A stretch of 64,000 nucleotides of DNA from Echinometra lucunter (lineage: Eukaryota; Echinodermata; Echinoidea; Camarodonta; Echinometridae), in contig CM057156.1 in NCBI GenBank assembly GCA_029962745.1, positions 32,680,027 through 32,744,026 of the forward strand, given 5' to 3'. Positions 49,277 through 63,600 of this stretch are shown in pieces (position 1 is the stretch's first letter; every line of letters starts with the position of its first letter). Made by a program: the position numbers and the translations under genes. The notes below the pieces were generated by a model. The model searched no databases and was not told the DNA's origin. It saw only the letters and a program-made list of their open reading frames with translations.

Positions 49277-52200
49277 ATATGATTTCGTAAAAAAATCCCT
49301 TTTTTTTTCTCTCATCTTATAAATATCCCCTTCAGAACATAACATTTACTTCATAATTTCATACCATCGGCAATGACATTTTACGGGGCAAAATGAATAT
49401 CCTTATCATCGTCCTTTGTTCCCAGATATTTATGCACTAGTTCCATTTTCCACTTCTATCATCTTCTTCAATGAAAATGTATTCCTCTGATGTGCATTTG
49501 ACGGTAAATACATGTAGACACGCAAAAATATACACAGACACACCCAAAAAGAATAACAAAGTAACAAGAAAAACAAACAAACAAACAAAACCCGACAACC
49601 ATCGACAGAAAAATGTAAATATTGAGAACACATGAAAATCATATATGACTGAAAAGATAAAATTTACATGTCATGTCATGTAAAATTCAAAACAAAAAAG
49701 AGTAACACAGTAAGTATGTATACATATATATATACATATATATACGTACATATGTGTGTGTGTGTGTTCCCTTTTACTCTTCTCTCTTTTCTTTTCTTCT
49801 TGTACTTTCATAAGTTTTGTATGGAGTTCATTATTTTTAATATCCAATTTCATGCGTCCATCCTCCGCCTAATTCTCAATTAAATCTGGGAGTAAGGTAT
49901 GACTAGCGTGTAAGGTATTAAATAGCGTGTTTTCTCAAACTTCATTTCGCTTTCTTTCTTTTACTTTCTTCTTATACGTTCATAATTTTTATATGGATGT
50001 TTCCTTATTTTTCATTATCAGTATCATGCATGTATGTATCATCCGCCTAATTCTGAATAAAATCCGGGAGTAAGGTTATAAAAAGCGTGTTTTCTCAAAC
50101 TTTATTCACCATTTTGCAAGTCGCCATACAATATAAGTGATGACATGAGCGCAGCTTGGGTTCTAAATTTCAAAAGCATGAAAGCATTTCCTGTCTTTTT
50201 CATCGGAGATGAGAACAAAAGAAATGGAAGCTCTACAATAAACCGTTCAGATAATCCCTATCATAATAGATTTCGTGCAATCAAGGCATTTTACCGGGGG
50301 GGGGGGGGGGGGAGGCACTTCCACTGGAAGGTGGACACCATGCCCAAAAGCACATAAAAGGGTTGTTTTTCACAGTCGTTCGATGTACGCGCGTAAAGAG
50401 AAAAGGGTATATCAAAACGCCAATAACAAGAAAAACGGCCACTGTCTATTTCACCCCTAAAATGAAAATGAAATATTTGATTCATTGCTTAGGTATAGAA
50501 AAACACGAAAAAATACTTGTTATGGGTGTTCTGAGATCGATTGATAATTACAGGTTTATTGTATTATTTGAAATCCCATGTACAAGCATCATGGTGTCCA
50601 CCTTTCAATGAATTGGCCCCACTTACTGGATACCAATATTCCATAAAAGTTGTGCGGAAACTGCAGTGGCTTTACAAGGCGGACCTTGCTTACGGGAAAT
50701 ACAAATGTTATAAGAGTTGTTTCTGACTGGCGATTTGTAGAGCTATATTTAACAAAAACGGGTATAAAGACAAGTAGGAAAAAGGCACCTTTTTCATCCT
50801 CTTGACATAACCCCTGCAGATTTAGGTTGGATAGATATGAGATTTAAAAAATATATATATACTTGTTTGCGGTGGTCTCAGTTCGAAGTATACTATTTTT
50901 ATTTATGGTCCATTTTGAAATACAAACCTTGTAATGACCATGATGACAGTGGTCCCCGAGATATCACTGTGATGGCCATGTATAACTCAGCAAGCGGGTC
51001 TACGAAACGAGCATCGATTTAATTCCCAGGTAGCCTGAACTTGTAAGAGTATAACACCCTCTTTGTATTGATATATTTTTCAAAATTTATATTTTTCTTC
51101 TATATTCTCTTGTAATAGTTTTGGTGAATTGCCGAATAATGCATGGTGATGATTACGATGATAACAACAATGACAATGATTATAATAAAAATAGCAATAA
51201 TGATGCTGGAGATTGATCTAGGGCTACAATTGATTATCATTTTTTTGTCGGAGATTCTTTGGCAAATATCAGTATAATTATTTTTTCTAAATCCCTATGG
51301 CCGCCACGATAATTTGGATAAGCGTAAGACCTACATGCAAAAACCACCTTGAAAAATGGTACTCATCTGTTCTTGCTGTTATTGGAGAATGGTTTTAAAA
51401 AACACAGATGAGTGTAACATAATCGTAGGGCAAAGATCTTTCTCAAGTTATCCGCCAGCGGAATTATTTATTGAACCATTTTCTGTGGCGTTCAAATTTT
51501 AGAATTCAAGAAGCGAGAAACTGATTTACCGTTCTTATTCTCTAAATTTTTCTTCGAATCCGAATTTGAATACCAAATAAAGATTATCCATCTTGTGATT
51601 TAAGTAAGCGAGATTGAATATTTCATTTTTTATTCAAGTACACAAAAAATGAATAGAAAATAAAATCGTTAGAATTATAAATAACAAAATATGATAGCCC
51701 AAATATCGTGGTTGCTATAGCATCTGAAAAGGAATAAAAAAATACTACGAAAAATCGGCACTGGTAGACATAGCACGCAAGAAATGATTCGAAGAAGAAC
51801 AAGTGCAAAAAATTCAAATGAAAAAACAAATGAGTTTCAAGAAAGAATGAAAAATAAAGGGGAGGATAAAATTGACTTATACTCTCCTCCTTTTTTTTGT
51901 TTTAATTTCCGTCCCCACTTTTCATTCTTCATCAAGAGAGAGACAGAGAGAAACCGTGCGGAGTTTGGTTCGAAACACCAGAATCTCATAAATAATTCAT
52001 TAGCTCCGCCGGCGATAAGCCAATGAGCAACCCAGAATATGAATGATTCATGTCCTTTTGCTCTCTTTTCGAGTGGCCGTATCATGCATATTCAATAAGC
52101 CGACGGCAACCGCGAACAAAGCACTGATTGGCTATGAACGCAGTAGGCCGCGCCCTTCTTGACAACCACGCTCCGCTGAGCTCGGCCTGAACTTTTACCG

Positions 52201-55200
52201 TCCACAGCGCGGGAAGCGGGTTTAGCTTTACCGGCTTCAACGGGTTAATGGGAAATAAGTTCCACAGAGTGGAAAGAAAATATTCACGTTTGATGTTTTG
52301 CATATGCTAACACAATTAACTAATTAAGTACAGGTAATTCTTTTGAAAAGATGTAAATTCCGCAGCGTATCCGATGAGCGACTATACAAATATCAATTAG
52401 TTCCATTCGATTGCTTCCTATTCCACGTATTAGGAAATTCAGGCATTTGTTCACGTACACCACGCTTTATATACGAAGAGGAATGTGCACATTTATAATC
52501 GTGGCTCCTGTGAAATGAATGTTGTCAGCTACTAATGTTACAAGTCAAAGTTTTTCCCACCATCGTTTTTACAATGTTCATTAACGTACAATTTTAACTG
52601 TACAGGTATGCTTAATCCCCCCCCCCCCCAATCATACATGTACTTAGTTTTTTTCCCTACATAATCAGTAATGTAGAAATGATGAAAGATTGAACAAAAT
52701 AAGCAGATATCTCACGTGCCCCTTCCTTTCTATAATTCAATATCTGTACCTGTAACATGTTTTCTTCAACATTTTCTAATCTGACATACCTCTGACTTTT
52801 TACCTCTGTCATATTCAAATCTGAGATTTTTACCTCTTGCATGTTCACCTCTGAAATTTTACCTCTGGCATTTCACCCTGGCATTTTACCTCTGACATTT
52901 TTACCTCGGACATTGTTACCTCTGACATTTTTACCTGGCACCAAAATAAAGATAGACCATTCAGTCATTTGCGGATAGTAAACTTTTAATTAGAATAATA
53001 ATTTAATGATGCAACACATTTTAACTTCAAACATACAAAACTGAAGTTACCTCGATGTAACATTTGCAGGCATCTTGCCAATCTTCATAGAAGTCTAGGG
53101 GTTAATGAATTCCTACATTCTTTGATTTAGATTCCTATAAAGCAAATATAAAGTAAAAGCCTTTCTTCTCAATTCTAAATTTGAGATGGCAGTTGACATT
53201 GTATCCATTTAATTATGTACACATATAACTCTTGCAAGATTAGTTGACTTTAATCATTCAAAAAAATAAGAAATCCCCAAATATTTACTCTGTAGCTTTA
53301 ATTTAGTGTGATATTCAATGGGACATTTAGTGATAAATTATATCTCAAAATCATCTCTTTGAAAAATCTTTGCTACTATCTGAAGAAAGCATTATCAGGG
53401 AGTAGATGTCATCTGCAGTCACCGTCAAGGCTGTAGTCTAAGTGACAGGAAGGATGAGCCAAAGTCATAATCCAGAACTCTGTGGAGAAAAAAACCCCCA
53501 CAAAAATGATAAATATATGTCAGATGCATTTAATAAGGATTAGTCACACAATATTTAGACACATGCAAGAAGGACTAAAATGCACAAAGTAGGAGTGTGC
53601 AAGTGAAGAAATCAAGCTATACATATTTTGTCTTACAGACATTTTAAAATTTAATTTTTCTGATCGCCCAACTGGAGCATACATGATGCAGACAAGATAT
53701 AAAATGAAAAATACTTCCGAAGTAAACTAATGCTCATACGGTAATTTAGTAATACTTGGTAATGAAAGGGACTTCGAGTCACAAACAACATTGGGTGGGT
53801 CAGATTATGCACTGCATGATGTAATGTTACTGAAATCTAGTAAATGTAGGCCTAAATACATTTATTTTATAGACCACTCTATGAAACCAATTAAAGAACT
53901 TTGGTAAACTAGAAAATATCATCTATGACAGTAAATCACATCTAAGACTGCTTACACCTAATGTGGTCAATGATAGTTAAAGGGACTGGTTACTTATAGC
54001 AGCAAACTTACTCTCAAATGTTCAAGTCACACATCTCGTAAGTTCCTCTCAGGATTTGTCAAGTCCAGTCTGCATCAATCATCTGCTATGGCATCATACT
54101 ACATTAAAAGGAAATTTTTAAAATATGGCTGAATAGGGTCTCTACATAGCTAAATAACCTACTGCATAATTATGTTTAAATGAAATAACCTTCATACACA
54201 TGAATGCTTTGAAATTGGGGAGCACTGATACAAATTTACATTAATCTACACGATAGCGAAAGGCACATGGGAGCTCAAATCTAGATAAAAATTTGCATTC
54301 ATAACTAAAATTAACAACTGAAATTTTTCAGTTTCAATTCAGAACCCATACAATGAAAAATCAGTGTGCCGACCTGTTTACAGTACACACTATCTACATT
54401 TGGCAGTAAATGTTGTCTATTGATGTGCATTAGGTGTCCCTCTCCTGTACAAAGGATTTCTGTGAAGTCTCCCCTAGGTCAAGTTTTGTCAACACAGACA
54501 AATTTTGTTATGGAGGAACATGGGAGAGGGAAAATATTTACACGTGCAATGAAACATACTTTACAATATATAGTTAGAGGTATGAATTTGTGTTACGAGT
54601 CTCCTTAGTTGTTAGTTGTTACCTGTCACTTTACAGGATTTTCTGCTTCATCCTGGACTTGAAGTGATATGTAGTGGACATGTTGTGACATTCATCAGTA
54701 TAATTCTTCCAGCTTTCCAATATCTAACTGTGTGAACAAAAAAAAAAAAAAATAAATAAAATAAAAATAAAATAAATTTAAAAATCAATATCACTGTACC
54801 AAGTTGTAATGCATTTCTGACTGAGAGATACTAAATTGAAATATACATGTAGTATTTATAGTTCTATCAAATTTTACTTATCCTTTCATAGTGCATCCAA
54901 GATTTTAGATTTCCTTCATGTAGAAATAGAAAAGCTTACCATTGACTTACAAACGTTTACATAATATGCCTGTAATCCACCCCCATAAAATGTTTTAGTT
55001 CTGCCACCAAAATAGAACAGGACAATTGTAAACTGCCATTAACCAGACTACAAAGAAACATGTATTAAACAAGTGTCTGAATAGCCCCCCCCCCCTAAAT
55101 GAAATAATAAAAATGATTACAAAAACTAAGAATAAAACTGAATAAATCATATACATGGAATAGCATCCACACAGTAGCATATTCTGTCTACATGTATGTT

Positions 55201-57575
55201 CAGAAGGAAGGGGGTAGGGTGAGAGGGCTAAGTGACAGTTTTGTCCAGATCTAGATCTACTCAAGATTTTAAGAGACTTCCAGAAGTTTAACTGTTTTAG
55301 CTCAACTTTTCAAGTGAAGAATGTGGTCATTCTTAGGTAGCTTCAACAGTTAGACATAGACTAATGGTCATTCAATAATTGTTTGAACTTCAAATGTTTG
55401 GAGTTTTCAAGAGCAACAAAATGGCAAAAGCATCAACCGGAATCGTTAGCCTAAATAATTACCGTCTACGCTCTACCAGAATGCCCTCAAATTCATAATC
55501 ATCATAATGTGAATAAGAAAGAAAAGTGTTCTGGAAAATTTTTGTTACCTGTCACTTCAGAGGATTCTCTGCTTCACCTGGGGCCTATACATGTATTACA
55601 TGTAGTGATGTTCATCAGTCGAATTCTTCCAGCCTTCCAGTTCCAATATTTCCATCTGTGGGAACAAAAAAAAACAAAAAACAAAAAAACAAACCATTAT
55701 TACAACAAAGCAGATTGCAACATTTTCCATGTAATATTTGATAATTACTTCAAACTGCAGTCAGCAACATTTTCTATCTTCAGAAGAGGTGGGGTGAGAC
55801 TGAGAGGTTGAACAAGATTTCAAGATTTCAAGATGGTAATGTGCATAAATGAAAATAAATAACAGAGTCAACTTGATCCAACTTCCAAGTAGGGGTCTAG
55901 ACAGGTCTAGATTCTATAGACTATACAAGTGTGTCCAGATCTACTTTAGATTTTTTTAACAGATTTTCTGATAACTGTTAAAGTTAGATCTTGTAAACTG
56001 ATGAATGTGGATAGTAGACCTAGACTAAAGTAACGCTCACTCAATAATTATTTCAACTTCAAATGTTAAAGGCTTACAAGGCTTACAAACACTGGCAAAA
56101 TCAACCGGGGCCGTCGACGTATACAGTGTGTTCATTGTGTGCTCTCCAGTCTGCAGTTAATACAGTGTCACTGTTCAGCGAGTCCAAATAACATTAACAT
56201 TATTGATTTAGATCTAACGTTAGATCTAGCCTACACACACTAGCGGTCTAGTAATAATCTAATAAATTCTGCCGGAGTGTTCACTCACAAAAATCCTGTT
56301 GTTTAATCTAGGTCTGAATTTGATTTTTCATGACGCCAAACTTCTGATTTGAACAATCTTAAATATCAAAACCGTTCAAGAACGGTCAACGTGAACACCA
56401 GAATTATCATAGATGGCCCCCGGCATTAGCCCGGGGGAGCTACCTCGAGTACATGGTGCGAGAACGGTACCCGCGGTCAATCTAGCTCATGACGATGAAA
56501 ACCAAACTGTAAGTTCGAGAGTACACTGTTTCTAGCTCTTTCGGAAACAGCTGTTGGCAATTATTTCAAATTGTAAAGAAATTATTGTAGATTAAGAAGA
56601 ATAGCCAACTATTTTGAATCAAATGGCCAAATGTCTTATATTTAATCATAATTGCAGTGGTACTCACGTTTTCTCTATGAAGTAGAAACCTCCAACTTTG
56701 TGCGAGTAAGCACGTCATGCATAAATTTGCATGATTGTGACGTAATAAGGTCAAATGAATAACCATATTTCGAGAACGATATTATCGAATAAATACATAT
56801 TCATGATGCTATAATCCAATCAAGGGTGCTTATTTCGGTTCATGAATATTTAGAAGGGCTTATTTTCGGCTTCTAATGGACGAAAGCTGGGCGGGGCTTA
56901 ACCCCATAGGCGTAATGCTTTCCGCGGGTGCTGCTTTCTGTCTAGCTATATATTTAAAACGTCTTTGGTTCTGTCTCCAAGAGTCCAACAGTCGTCGTTA
57001 CTAAAAAGATGTTAGCCTCCTATTCTGGTAGGGTCCCCGGGGGGGGGGGGGGGGGGGCATTCAGTATATAATGCGTGGTGGGTATGTGCTGCGGAGAAGA
57101 CCCCCATTTTTACACTCAAATTTCCGTTCAAAAGCATAGCATTTTTATCTTATTGAGAAAAAGAACAAAGAAAGCCGTTCCAAAGCATAGCATTTTCTTC
57201 TTATCGAGCAAAAAGAAGAAAGAAGTCCGTTCCAAAGCTTCCCGTATTTTTCGTTACGTCGTTCCGGTCGCATTGATCCGCTACAATGAGCTGCATTTTT
57301 GGTGAAAAGCGGCCCGCAGAGCGCTGTCCGACTATCGCCTCTGCGCGAGCGCACCCGGCGCCCGTGCCGCCGGGCTAGCTGCATGCACGTATGCCCGTTC
57401 CGTAGGGATACATACACACGCACACGCAGGCGAACCGTTCCAAAGACCCCCGTTTTCACAAACATTTGTAGTTGCGAAGCCCGTTCCGAAGACCCTCCTT
57501 TTCACAATAAGCCCGTTCCAAAGCCCCCGTTTTTTGTCTCGCCCGCGGCTCATACCTACCACTTTTGGGGTCGAG

Positions 57576-57611
<36 letters not shown>

Positions 57612-60600
57612 GGTAGGGTCGACACCACTCCTGACTAGACTTTTCATTCTTGACAACGAGACTAGGCGTAAATAGTCAATTCTGACTGAAGCGCCAAAAA
57701 TACTACCAACAACAACAACTCCTTTATAGAGACAGAAGCGCCCTGGTGCGTTGTGCATGCAATCTCATTGTGCTGGGCAGCACAATGAAAAACTACATCA
57801 AATCATCGATTTTCCCCTTTTTTCATGGATATAAAACATACCATAATATGTTATAGAGTATACAGCTTATCAATTTCTTGATTTAATTCTTCTCACTCTT
57901 CATTTTCAGGTGAATCCAGGGTCCTAACATGAGGTCCTCTCGGTTGAAAATCTTGCAACAGCCAGCTCTATCTCTGTTCGCCTCCGCGCTTTTTGCAGTA
58001 GATCAGCGAATTTGCGACTGTCACATTTCAACAGTATATTCGAACGATCGACCAATACGAAACAACAACAAAAACATTGTTCGTACGTGTATGCCCAAAC
58101 GGACGTACGTGGTCGATCGTTTGAATACGGCCAGTTGAAATGCGAGGATTCGCGAATTCGCTGATCTACTGCAAAAAGCGTGGAGGCGAACAGAGATAGA
58201 GCTGGCTGTTGCAAGATTTACAACCGAAAGGACCTAATGTTAGGAACCTGGATTCACCTGAAAATGAAGACTGATATATTCTGAAATAAATCAAGAAATT
58301 GGTAAGCTGTATACTCTATAGCATATTACGATATGTTTTATATCCATGAAAAAAGGGGAAAATCGATGAATTGAGGTAGTTTTTCATTGTGCTGCCCAGC
58401 ACAATGAGATTGCATGCACAACGCAATTATTGATAAAATACCAAGTTTGTTCTCTTTGATGTTCAATGTTAACCCATTCGTGACAGAGGTCCACATTTTG
58501 TGGTTTGGCCTAATATCTTTTGATGCAAAGCCCTAAAAATCATACCAAATACATGAGCACAAAGAGCTAAAAATTCTACACAAACTGTGCCCATTTTGGT
58601 TGCGTCGATATTCGTTATTTGATGCTGAAAAGTTTTTAAACTTTTAAAGGAAAATAAGCATTAAAAACATTAAATTTGCAATAGAAGGTTTAAAATCACC
58701 ATATTCCCCTGCAAATTGGCAACTTTTTGACTTCTCATCATAATTTCTGTCAATTTATATTCATTTCAGATACATGACATTTTATAAGAAATATGTAGCA
58801 ATAAAATAAGAATGTTGGTGTTGCCAATTTGAAGAATGAAAGTTGATCAAATTAGACTTTAAATAATTCCTGTCACGAATGGGTTAAGTCATCATGAAAC
58901 TTACAATGTACATGTTTGCATTGCAGATTGCAATTATTCAATTGTGTCAACTCACTTGTCTTTTAGATTGAATGAGTGTATGATTGGTTGGTTATTTTTC
59001 TTATTGATTTATTGATTGATTGACCTATTGACTGATTAATTGCTTGATCTTCCTGCATGACCACACGAGGTGTCTAGATTTTGAATTCCAAATTATGCAA
59101 GCTTACATGTCAAAACTTACGAAAAGGTGATTTCAAAATAATCAGTAGAGTATCATTCAATGGCTCACTGGAGCATGAGGTATTATTGAGACATTTTCAC
59201 CACAAAGGATATTCCTTCATAAATTGCCATAAAGCCATCAGTAAATGAATATTGGTATGCCCTTACTTTTTGCACCACTCTCAACAATGCTGATACCAAC
59301 AACAATAAATTGCAATTCATGTCAAACTGACTTTTGCACCCTTTCACAAAAGTTACCTTTGCTCGCTCAAGCATAAAATATTAAGAGATTTTTTTTGCTT
59401 GCTTTCTTTGTTCTAGGTGCGATGTTGGTTGGAGGAAGTGTTTGATGGCAGCACAGTTCCACAGTATGAAATTAATGTAAAGATGGTAACAATGCTCCAT
59501 GATCTGATGCAGAGATGCAAGGATAGAGATAAAGATAAACAAATCCTCATTGATGATCTTCATGAGAAGGCCTCTGAGTACAGTGCAGAAGGTGAGTTTT
59601 AGAGCAATGACTGTTAGGAGCCATTACAACTGTGATTCAGAAATTGTTCCCTCATCTGTGATAATTTATTCAAAAGCAATGATTGCAGTTATTGTAATGA
59701 TCATGAAAGCAATCATATTGGTAATAAGAAGCATTCATTGATTATAATAATGTTGATGATAATAGTTGATGTAGTAATGATAATAAAAACAGCAGCAATA
59801 ATGATGATAATAATGATAATGATAATAATGATAATTAAGTAGATAATGTTAATATTGGATGTGGAAGATGCTCCAATCCAGCTTAGCATTCGATCTTTGC
59901 ACAGTCCAACATCGCTTATTCGGCCGCGTCAGGACCAGCGCCCATCCGTATAAGTGAAATGGCTGGATATGAGAGTAATGTAATGGGACACCTTTTCTAT
60001 AAAAATTTGATGGGTAGAGTGGTCTATTTGCTGTAAAACATCTATTTCCTTGGTATTGTGGATGATTGTAAATGATCAATAATATCTGTATGTTTGTACG
60101 AGATAAAAATAAAATAAAACGGAAAATTGCCCATGTTGTTTCCGTCTACCAGGCTTTTAGGTGAATTGGATGAAGAATAAAAGAGGGAAGCTGGCCGGGA
60201 GGCGCAACCGGTTAATAGAGGAGTCCGGATAAATGAAGGCCGGATAAGTGAGGTCGGACTGTACTGCATTCCATGTATTCTTTCCTACTGGGTAACCACT
60301 GGACACCCGAGTGAAGAGCAAATGTAGAGTGTAAATTTCTGTCTGTATTAAATTTAAGAAATTATCCATTTACACCCATACATGTATTTCAATGATAAAT
60401 CTAAATAAATGATGAATTTGCCCTACCCCCCCCCCTTCAAGGAATCTAAGCAAAGAATAAATTAGCCCCAGAATGTAGCTATCTGCAGGTATTAAAATTT
60501 GAAATGTGAATGTTGGATTTAAACCTTAAATACACAGCTTTGGCATTTTCTGACATTTTCAATTCATAGAGAAGCGGTTGTCGTTGATTATGGAGAATAT

Positions 60601-63600
60601 TGGGCTTTCTTCGAGCAGCCTCTCACAGTCTGGTAATGTTAGTCTAAGGACTTTATCAAACATTGCACACACTCTTCAGCTACAAGTTACTTCAGCCAGC
60701 AAGTAAGTTGTCTAAACATTCATTTAACATTAACATATCATTTAATAATAATACAAAACATTTATTTGGCGCTTAATATGGGCGTTTCTAAGCACACTGT
60801 TATCTGTCTATAATTTGATAAGGGAATTGAAATTAAATACCAATGCAAAAATTATATAAGAAACCTTAAATGATTTAAAATAGGCATATGAATTAATGAA
60901 TACCGAAAATCAAAGTTGTTGTGCACCTCCATTGACCGACCCACAACTGGGACATTCCAGAGAATCATTTATTGAAAAGGTAAGTTTTGAGCAGGGTCTT
61001 GAACTGATTCACGGAAGTGGCTCGATATATATGGGCAGGTAGAGAATTCCAGAGTGAAGGGGCAATTGTAGAAAAAGCGCGATCGCCATATTTTGTGGAA
61101 GTGCGAGGTCCAGGAGTTAACTGCATTGTAGAGGATGAATGGAGAGGTCTTGAGGAAGTACTGGAATGGAAAGAAATGAGATCTGTGAGATACTTGGGGG
61201 CTTGCCCATTCAGAATTTTGTATGTAAGGAGAAGAACTTTAAAAGATATACGGTGATGTATTGGAAGCCAGTGGAGAGAACACAGAATCGGGGATATGGG
61301 CTCGGATTTCCTAGAGAGGGAGACGAGTCTTGCAGCAGAATTCTGTACCCTTTGGAGTGGAAGTAAGTGTGTATTAGGGAGGTTAGAAAATATGGAGTTA
61401 CAATAATCTAGGTGGCAGGAGACGAAAGCATGCTTTAATTTGGCAGTTGTGGGTCGGTCAAGTAGTTTCCTGATCTTCCCGATTTTGAACATTCCAAAGG
61501 ATGCAGATTTACAAATATACTTAATATGCTGTTGCATAGTGAGATTTTTGTCAATCAACAAACCAGGATCACGTACCCATTCACTACTCTTTAGAGAAAC
61601 ATTATCAGTAACCAAGTCCGGAAATGAATCGTTGTTTCTAAATTTAGAAGATATATGAATCATCTCAGATTTTTGTTCATTGAGACAAAGCCTGTTGTTA
61701 GAGGAACAGATTTTGATGTCCTCAAGGCAATTGTACAGTTTTTGAGCTGCTTCGAGCTTTTCACTTGGTTTTAATGTAACATAAATCTGTGTATCGTCAG
61801 CATGCACCATATGCTGAACACCTTGGTGAGATTCAATAACTTTAGACAATGGACTGGTATAGAGAAGGAAAAGAAGTGGCCCAACCACAGAACCGTGCGG
61901 AACCCCGCAAATCAGCGGGAATGATTCAGAAAGTGTGTCATTAATGATAACTCGTTGAGTATGGCAATGAAGATATGAACGGATCCATTTGAGAACAGTT
62001 CCAAAGATGAAGAAATCGTTTTCGAGGCAGTGAAGTAATAAACTATGATCGATAGTGTCAAAAGCAGCTGTATAGTCCAGGAGGACTAACACTGCTTCAT
62101 TTCCCTTGTCTACGGCCAGAAGAAGATCATTTAAAAGTTTAACCAAGGCAGTTTCTGTGGAATGATGGTTTCGATATGCAGACTGAAATACAGGAAACAT
62201 GCCGGATCTTTCAAGATAAACTTTGAGTTGTGATGACACAATCCTCTCCAGGACCTTGCCCAAAAAAGGAAGATTAGCAATGGGTCTGTAATTATTCAGT
62301 CTATTTGGGTCAAGTGTAGGCTTCTTGAGAAGAGGAAGAAGTAGAGATGTACCACCTTATGGATCTGTTATGACTATAGTAGAGCCCTGTGATATATTTG
62401 TGTTAATAGTTTACTAAGACTGTTATAGAACCAGTGTCTCAAGGTCAAAGGTCACAAGGTCAGTGAACTTTCTGTAAAGCCCTGTAATGACTAACTTTTT
62501 CTAGATTTGAGGTAGAATCACAAAATTCATACCATCTGATAAGATTTGGGGTATTACTTCAAAGGTCACAGAGGTCAATTTACAAAATTTCTGGTGTTAG
62601 TCTCATTAACATGATATCTCAAGAACCCTTTGAGGTATGAACTTCAAACTTGATGCTAGTTTATATACATGTAACCATAGGAAGACAATCTGATTAGATT
62701 AGAGGGGGTATGTAGGGTTAAGGGTCATAGGGTCAGTATGCATGAAATTTAAGAATTTTTTGTTTTGTGGCACTGTATTTTAACTTTATATGCATGACTA
62801 CAAGAAGACAAAGTTATCAGACTTCTTGGTTGCCTTGTTTTAAATTTCAGTTATTATCTAGCAATGATGGATCTAACAAAGGAGTTGATAGCATTGGAAG
62901 ACAAACGACAAGAAGAAAGTCTTTCAAACCAGAAGCTTTTCAACAAGACCAAGATGGCTATGGTTAAAACAGATTCCTTGAAGAAGTGAGTATTTTCATT
63001 GTCATCAAAACTTTCTTGTTAGCATGTGTTCTATGATAGTCAAGGAAGTGCCATTGTCAGAACCATGTTGCCCTTTAGTGTCAACATGTCGGTGTAAAAA
63101 AAGCCTGATGTGATGTCAAGACTGTGTAAACATGATATTTAGGACAGAGTGAAGATAATCCCACAGTTAGTATTATTACTACACTTTACTTTATGAAAAT
63201 TGAAAATCCATGTTAGTGAAGAATCTGCCTGAAGGCCCACCTAAAGGCTTGTTCATATGTGGAAACCTAGTGAGCCAAAAAATATGCTCCATCTGTTACT
63301 TTATTATAGAGATTATGAGGTTATACAAGGTAGACTAATCTGTGTAAGCATAGAAAAGAGTGCATATTGAGCCCTAATCCGATTTCATTTCCATGTTCTT
63401 GGTTTTTATCTTATCCTTTGTTTTCTTCTTATTTTGTGTTCATGTACCTGTAGAATTGTAAGTATAGTGTGTTGGTGTTGATGTTATACAATATCATTTT
63501 CTGAAATGAATATTTGAGTCATCCTTTTTTTTTCATCACAGAGCTATGGTATCTTTAGAGGAACAAGCAAAGGAAGAAGGGCCAAAGCTTGAAGATAAGA

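Noticed and set aside
46318..52248. One 5.9-kb piggyBac element between TTAACCCG (46318) and CGGGTTAA (52241)
   Set aside because: The two ends share only about six bases, and no transposase frame lies between them.
52657..52848. 63-codon minus-strand frame MNMQEVKISDLNMTEVKS...
   Set aside because: It is the translation of the ACCTCTGACAT short tandem repeat.
56486..56510. Alternative first exon of HAUS1 ending CT|GTAAGT
   Set aside because: Its ATG frame ends in phase 2, but HAUS1 exon 2 needs phase 0; in the needed frame a stop precedes without an ATG.
57299..57616. 105-codon Arg/Pro-rich frame
   Set aside because: It lies in the poly(C/G)-bounded element and ends in a poly-Pro run from the C tract.
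57924..58214. Two frames with nearly the same peptide on opposite strands
   Set aside because: The region is a palindrome; the match is forced by the inverted repeat.
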